Origin: a bacterium | GTDB lineage: Bacteria > Patescibacteriota > Andersenbacteria > UBA10190 | DNA: 11,378 bases | Direction of reading: 5' to 3' | Assembly (NCBI GenBank): GCA_002686445.1 | Contig: NZCO01000030.1 | Location: 1-11,378, forward strand | Part shown: positions 7,925-11,378 of the stretch, one piece after another | How the letters are laid out: each line of letters begins with the position of its first letter | How positions within the stretch are numbered: the stretch's first letter is position 1 | Translations under genes and position numbers: made by a program | Notes under the pieces: model-generated | Told to the model about the DNA's origin: nothing | What the model saw: only the letters and a program-made list of their open reading frames with translations | Database searches by the model: none

Positions 7925-9601
7925 ATGCGATCAGCTGAAGTAGTCGTCACCGCAGTTACCGCTGCAGCTGTGGTGTGGGTCATAGGTGGGCTCGCCACGC
8001 CGCTGGTTTTTGCCGAGCGCTCACTACCTGGCCTACGCGTCGGTGAGACGCAGCTATATGGGTTGTCGGAAGAGGATTTGGTGGGTGTATTAGAGCGCTT
8101 GGGTGCTTCACTGTTGGCGCAAACAGTGACCGTGCAGCTGGAGGACGATACGGCCGACCACACGATTGCTGAGCTTGGTGTGGCATTAGATGTCGAGGCG
8201 ACAACGGCGAAGATAGCGGGACGCTCCTGGCAGCAAACCTTACAAGGGGCGACTGCCATCGAACCGATCCTAACGGTGAACAGTCGGGTACTCAACACGG
8301 TTGTCCAGGCTGACTTTGGATCGCACATAAACCCACCGCAAAACGCGACGCTCGAACTTACCTCCGCTGGCGGGCTGGCGGTCGTGCCGAGCGCAGGTGG
8401 CCAGGGGGTCGACCTAACAACCTTTGAGCAGGACGTGCTTTCTCGAGCCTACTCACGAGCGTGGCAGCAGCCGATAAATCTATTGCTTGTCACGGCATCG
8501 CCAACGGTGCATGAGGCAGAGGTAGTCCAAGCCCAAATATTGGCGGATCAACTATTAACGGAAGGGTTTAGTCTGACCTTCGACGAGGAGGAATTTACTA
8601 TCAAGCCTTTTACCATCCGCCGGCTGCTGAAATTTACCGAAGTGCGTGAAGCGGCTAATGCCGACAATACTATCCTCGGGGTTACCTTCGACGATGAAGA
8701 ACTAACAACTTATCTAAATACTACTCTGCGACCCGTCATCGATCAGCAGGCGGTCAATGCCCGACTGGAGCTATCGGAGGGTGCAGGCCGACAACTGCGC
8801 GCTACGCAGTTTGCTTTGCCTGAGTCAGGGCAGGAGCTGGAGGGACTGCCAACGGCGGAGCGCATAGTACAGGCGTTGGCTCACGGCGTAGCGACAGCTG
8901 AGCTGGCAGTGGTCATCACAAAGCCTGACGTACAAGGGATTGCGGACATTGAGGAACTGGGCATCACCACGCTGCTGGCTCGCGGTGAATCTGACTTCGC
9001 CGGTTCATCCAGTGATCGTCGCTTCAACATCGACGTGGGTGCCTCTCGGTATCATGGGGTGCTTATTAAACCGGGGCAGGAATTTTCCTTCAATGACTTG
9101 TTAGGTCCAGTGGATGGTGCTCATGGCTTTAAAAAGGAACTGGTAATTAAGCAAAATGTGACCGTGCCTGAATTTGGAGGAGGGCTTTGCCAGGTGTCTA
9201 CGACGGTCTTTCGGGCTGCCCTTAAGTCCGGTTTGCCCATCACCGAGCGTCGTAATCACAGCTACGCAGTTCGCTACTATGGCACCCCTGGATTTGACGC
9301 CACAATTTATCCCGGTAATACTGATTTCAGGTTTACTAACGATACGCCCGGGTACCTACTAGTGCAGGCGCGTGTCGAGGGAACAAAACTCGCGTTTGAA
9401 TTTTGGGGAACCGACGATGGTCGTCAGGTTGAGATTGCTGGACCTAGTCCATATGATCGACAGCCAGACGGTTCCGTTAAGGCCACCCTGACGCAGACAG
9501 TGACACGTGACGGAGAGGTCCTTATTGATGAGACCTTTTACAGTCGTTACAAATCACCTAATTTATTCCCCCGAGCGCAAGCCATAGACAAGCCAGTGTA
9601 G
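7925..9601 (+). CDS. VanW/YoaR-type cell-wall protein
   Basis: A 558-residue membrane-anchored extracytoplasmic protein. Residues 5-29 form one hydrophobic segment (signal anchor or signal peptide), followed by LPGLRVGETQLYGLSEEDL, the 'PGv.Vgg..l.Glt.eea' opening typical of YoaR-like proteins. Two peptidoglycan-binding-4-like regions probably follow (about 50-200 and 205-340). The VanW domain spans about 352-485, with SFNDLLGPV, EFGGGLCQVSTTVFRAAL (Cys422), RRNHSYAVRYY and the strand-rich end TPGYLLVQARVEGTKLAFEFWG. A short C-terminal beta segment (TQTVTRDGEVLIDETFYSRY) ends it. VanW proteins are widespread in Gram-positives and Patescibacteria; the name comes from vanB clusters but the biochemical function is unsettled, and a role in wall maintenance is inferred. 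It starts 27 bp after the kinase, in the same frame, and is probably cotranscribed with it. There is no SD before ATG 7925. Confidence 0.92.
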   Translation: MRSAEVVVTAVTAAAVVWVIGGLATPLVFAERSLPGLRVGETQLYGLSEEDLVGVLERLGASLLAQTVTVQLEDDTADHTIAELGVALDVEATTAKIAGRSWQQTLQGATAIEPILTVNSRVLNTVVQADFGSHINPPQNATLELTSAGGLAVVPSAGGQGVDLTTFEQDVLSRAYSRAWQQPINLLLVTASPTVHEAEVVQAQILADQLLTEGFSLTFDEEEFTIKPFTIRRLLKFTEVREAANADNTILGVTFDDEELTTYLNTTLRPVIDQQAVNARLELSEGAGRQLRATQFALPESGQELEGLPTAERIVQALAHGVATAELAVVITKPDVQGIADIEELGITTLLARGESDFAGSSSDRRFNIDVGASRYHGVLIKPGQEFSFNDLLGPVDGAHGFKKELVIKQNVTVPEFGGGLCQVSTTVFRAALKSGLPITERRNHSYAVRYYGTPGFDATIYPGNTDFRFTNDTPGYLLVQARVEGTKLAFEFWGTDDGRQVEIAGPSPYDRQPDGSVKATLTQTVTRDGEVLIDETFYSRYKSPNLFPRAQAIDKPV

Positions 9602-9606
9602 ATACC

Positions 9607-9625
9607 TGAGGCCAGATACGCCTCA
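9607..9625 (+). promoter_or_regulatory. Hairpin immediately before the NUDIX start codon
   Basis: TGAGGC (9607-9612) and GCCTCA (9620-9625) are perfect 6-bp inverted repeats with a 7-nt loop. The hairpin fills most of the 26-bp gap between the VanW stop and ATG 9628. The 5' arm contains GAGG, the only SD-like sequence near that start, so folding could hide it. There is no U-run, so an intrinsic terminator is unlikely. A chance palindrome cannot be excluded. Confidence 0.4.
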
Positions 9626-9627
9626 AC

Positions 9628-10242
9628 ATGAATCCACCACCAACAGTTCCGGCAGCACCGTCAGGTGCGCCGAAGCGTCCATATAATAAAAGATACCGAT
9701 CTCCTGCCCGAGGGCGGCGCGGTCGCATGGGCGTGCGCAAAGAATTGTCCGCGGGAGGCGTCGTGGCGAGACAAGAAGATGGTGTGTGGTTGGTTGCGCT
9801 CTTAATGACAGAACACAAGCGTGGCAAAGTGTGGGTGTTGCCTAAGGGGCACGTTGAGCTCGATATCAAAGAGCGCGTGTCTGATGCTGCCAAACGTGAA
9901 GTTGAGGAAGAGGCTGGGATCAGTGACCTCGCGGTTAAGAACCAGTTGGGTGTTACGCGCTTCCGATTTCAGGCCGAGACAGCGGTGGTGCACAAAACGG
10001 TGCACTATTTCCTCATGACCACCAATCAAAAGCAGCTCACCCCGCAAGCAGATGAAGGATTGATTGACGCGGCCTGGTTTCCGATTGGCGAGGCAATCAA
10101 GCAATTAGAATACGACACTGATCAAGACATAGTGCAGCGTGCGTGGGATGTACTAGAAGGACGACCGCGTCAGCGACGTCGCAAACCACCTACGAGCCGA
10201 AACGGTGGCGGCGGTGGGAGACAGGTACGGATTCGCACCTAG
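9628..10242 (+). CDS. NUDIX hydrolase with arginine-rich N- and C-terminal tails
   Basis: A 204-residue protein. The Nudix fold spans about 37-175 with LSAGGVV (first strand) and VWVLPKGHVEL. The Nudix box runs from Gly74 to Ile98: the second half, REVEEEAGI (90-98), is canonical with the metal-binding glutamates, but the spacing from Gly74 to the next motif Glu (Glu82) is seven residues, not five. Nudix enzymes hydrolyse nucleoside diphosphates linked to another moiety (for example Ap4A, ADP-ribose, dNTPs); the substrate is not predictable here. Residues 1-36 are rich in Pro, Arg and Lys (APKRPYNKRY, ARGRRGR) and residues 178-204 are basic with five glycines in a row (RQRRRKPP, RNGGGGGRQVRIR). 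Such tails suggest nucleic-acid or other polyanion binding. ATG 9727 would give a short form without the N-tail. It is probably the last gene of the operon; its stop is 2 bp from the convergent Ddl-like gene. Confidence 0.88.
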   Translation: MNPPPTVPAAPSGAPKRPYNKRYRSPARGRRGRMGVRKELSAGGVVARQEDGVWLVALLMTEHKRGKVWVLPKGHVELDIKERVSDAAKREVEEEAGISDLAVKNQLGVTRFRFQAETAVVHKTVHYFLMTTNQKQLTPQADEGLIDAAWFPIGEAIKQLEYDTDQDIVQRAWDVLEGRPRQRRRKPPTSRNGGGGGRQVRIRT

Positions 10243-10244
10243 AC

Positions 10245-11303
10245 CTAGCGCGGATCAATTGCGCCGACCAAAAGAGTGTCGAGGAAGCTTGCTGGCGCTA
10301 GACGACCAGCTTTTAGCTGTCCGATAAGGGGAGTGGCCTGGGTGAACATCGGAATCGTATTCACGTCGAGCACATCAATAGAGTTGTCGTCCGCGACGAC
10401 ATCGATAGTAACAGCGCCTTCGCAGCCGAGCTCTTGATATACCTCACGCGCAATTTCTTCAGCTTCACCAATGAGCGGCCCATCGTTCGGTGTACCGGTG
10501 GCTGTAGATAAGTTAACGCGTCCAGGTCGGCGCTTCGCTAGATAGTCATAGAACGGTGCTCGGTTGTGTACGACCAGGGTTGTCGGGAGGGAAATCAGCG
10601 AGCCATGTTGGTCGGGGAATAAGGTCACGGCCATCTCGGTGCCTTGAGCAATTTCTTGGATGAGTACGTCACCTAAACGAGAGGCGCGTCGGATGGCAGG
10701 GGCCAGTTCGTCGAGACTGCCGACTAACTCAGTGCCGCTACTACCATCTTGGGTAACTGCTTTGACGAACACGGGGCCAGCGAACTGATTTTTCACATCA
10801 TTCACAGCGCTATCAATGGGCGTTTTTTCATGTATCAAGGCTGAATCGGGCAGAGCAGCAAAATCACCAATGACGGTGTGCATCCGGTGCTTATTATGGG
10901 CGAGTTGGCTGCTGCCTGCGCTGGAACCCACCACGGGGATACCGAGGGTCAGTCCAGTGGCGTGCAATGAACCGTCGTCTCCTCCACGACCTCGCAGCAG
11001 CGTCATCATACCGTCTAGGGGGCGTTGTAGGAGGCGCTGCAGGCCGTCAGGGGCATTAACTGCACGCACCGCTTGTCCAGGCACTCGAAACAACATGTCC
11101 ATCATGCGGTCGACGGGCCCACGATTGGGCAAACTGCCCAGTGGTACTTGCCATGAGCCATCAGGCTGCACATGTACCGGGGTAATCTGGTACTTTTCGC
11201 GGGGAATATGTTGGCATGCCCAATAGCCAGACTCGAGACTTAAGTCTCGGCTGCCTTCTTCACCACCAAAGAAAACCGCGATATGGGGTTTACGTGTTTT
11301 CAT
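10245..11303 (-). CDS. D-alanine-D-alanine-ligase-like ATP-grasp protein, divergent
   Basis: A 352-residue protein from ATG 11303 (KPHIAVFFGG matches the usual Ddl N-terminus); ATG 11336 would add 11 residues with no family counterpart. The Ddl order is present: VFFGGEEGSRDLSLESG, GRGGDDGSLHATGL, GIPVVGSSAGSSQLAHNK, PVFVKAVTQDGSSGTEL (ATP-binding lysine and glycine-rich loop), VLIQEIAQGTEMAV, FYDYLAKRRPG (omega-loop region), TIDVVADD and DVLDVNTIPMFT. Several positions that contact substrate in E. coli DdlB differ by hand alignment: Glu15 to Ser, Tyr216 to Arg, Arg255 to Thr, Gly276 to Met. The ATP-side residues and the metal-binding Asp/Asn are mostly kept. It therefore looks like an active ATP-grasp ligase whose substrate may not be two D-Ala. 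Classical Ddl makes the D-Ala-D-Ala end of the wall precursor in the cytoplasm. It has no close SD. Confidence 0.82.
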   Translation of the reverse strand: MKTRKPHIAVFFGGEEGSRDLSLESGYWACQHIPREKYQITPVHVQPDGSWQVPLGSLPNRGPVDRMMDMLFRVPGQAVRAVNAPDGLQRLLQRPLDGMMTLLRGRGGDDGSLHATGLTLGIPVVGSSAGSSQLAHNKHRMHTVIGDFAALPDSALIHEKTPIDSAVNDVKNQFAGPVFVKAVTQDGSSGTELVGSLDELAPAIRRASRLGDVLIQEIAQGTEMAVTLFPDQHGSLISLPTTLVVHNRAPFYDYLAKRRPGRVNLSTATGTPNDGPLIGEAEEIAREVYQELGCEGAVTIDVVADDNSIDVLDVNTIPMFTQATPLIGQLKAGRLAPASFLDTLLVGAIDPR

Positions 11304-11378
11304 GTACTTGATCGAATGTTTTGTGTCCCTTAGCATACCATGGATTAATAGATCTACATGGACGAAGCACTACTAAGA

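Noticed and set aside
7816..8328. 170-codon minus-strand ORF across the kinase-VanW junction
   Set aside because: It overlaps the real ends of both genes and is Ser/Thr/Ala-rich without a recognisable domain.
5627..9601. UGA recoded as an amino acid throughout the genome
   Set aside because: No complete ORF in the window has an internal in-frame TGA, and all reach normal family lengths under the standard code.
9607..9625. Reading the hairpin as a rho-independent terminator
   Set aside because: The stem is only 6 bp, and CAACATG rather than a T-run follows it.
9558..9893. 111-codon minus-strand ORF at the VanW-NUDIX junction
   Set aside because: Crosses two well-supported genes on the other strand.
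10816..11226. 136-codon plus-strand ORF
   Set aside because: It is antisense to the Ddl-like gene, whose motifs are conserved; low-complexity translation and no start signal.
11358..11378. ATG near the right edge opening a plus-strand frame (MDEALLR)
   Set aside because: Only seven codons are visible and there is no SD; it could be the start of a divergent gene, but this cannot be supported from the window.

Overview
The window is a compact bacterial chromosome segment of roughly even GC content. It holds eight protein genes, one of them cut by the left edge, and no RNA genes, insertion sequences, CRISPR arrays or prophage signs. Several features suggest a member of the Patescibacteria (Candidate Phyla Radiation) or a similar small-genome lineage: a multi-domain VanW/YoaR-type wall protein, a 7TM-GAF histidine kinase with a CPR-style H-box region, very short intergenic gaps, convergent genes that touch or overlap, and few Shine-Dalgarno sequences. 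This assignment is inferred from gene content, not from a marker gene. All long ORFs read through under the standard code.

Layout. (1) 1-1439, minus: N-terminal 479 codons of a repetitive beta-propeller protein of the SBBP type, with a surface-protein N-terminal motif resembling LEPR-XLL / 'LEDRRLLA'. (2) 1440-1542: divergent intergenic region with a plausible plus-strand promoter. (3) 1543-2808, plus: ThiF/E1-like protein of the Rv1355c type. (4) 2805-3911, minus: PLP-dependent class I/II aminotransferase; its stop overlaps the ThiF stop through a shared CTAG. (5) 3988-5568, plus: PaaK-like (ANL superfamily) adenylate-forming ligase. (6) 5627-7897, plus: membrane sensor histidine kinase. (7) 7925-9601, plus: VanW-domain protein. 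(8) 9628-10242, plus: NUDIX hydrolase with arginine-rich tails. (9) 10245-11303, minus: divergent D-Ala-D-Ala-ligase-like ATP-grasp enzyme, ending 2 bp from the NUDIX stop.

How the genes may work together. Genes 5 to 8 are co-directional with gaps of 58, 27 and 26 bp and look like one transcription unit. Sensor kinase, VanW wall protein and the facing Ddl-like ligase are all plausibly connected to the cell envelope. The arrangement faintly recalls vanB-type clusters, but vanH, vanX, vanY and a response regulator are absent here. ThiF-like protein, aminotransferase and PaaK-like ligase form a second loose group of amino-acid or carboxylate activation enzymes without an obvious pathway.

The points most worth checking are the Ddl-like enzyme with replaced substrate residues, the kinase and VanW ORFs that share a frame and are separated by one TGA, the NUDIX protein with two basic tails and an altered Nudix box, and the planctomycete-like N-terminal motif on the propeller protein.
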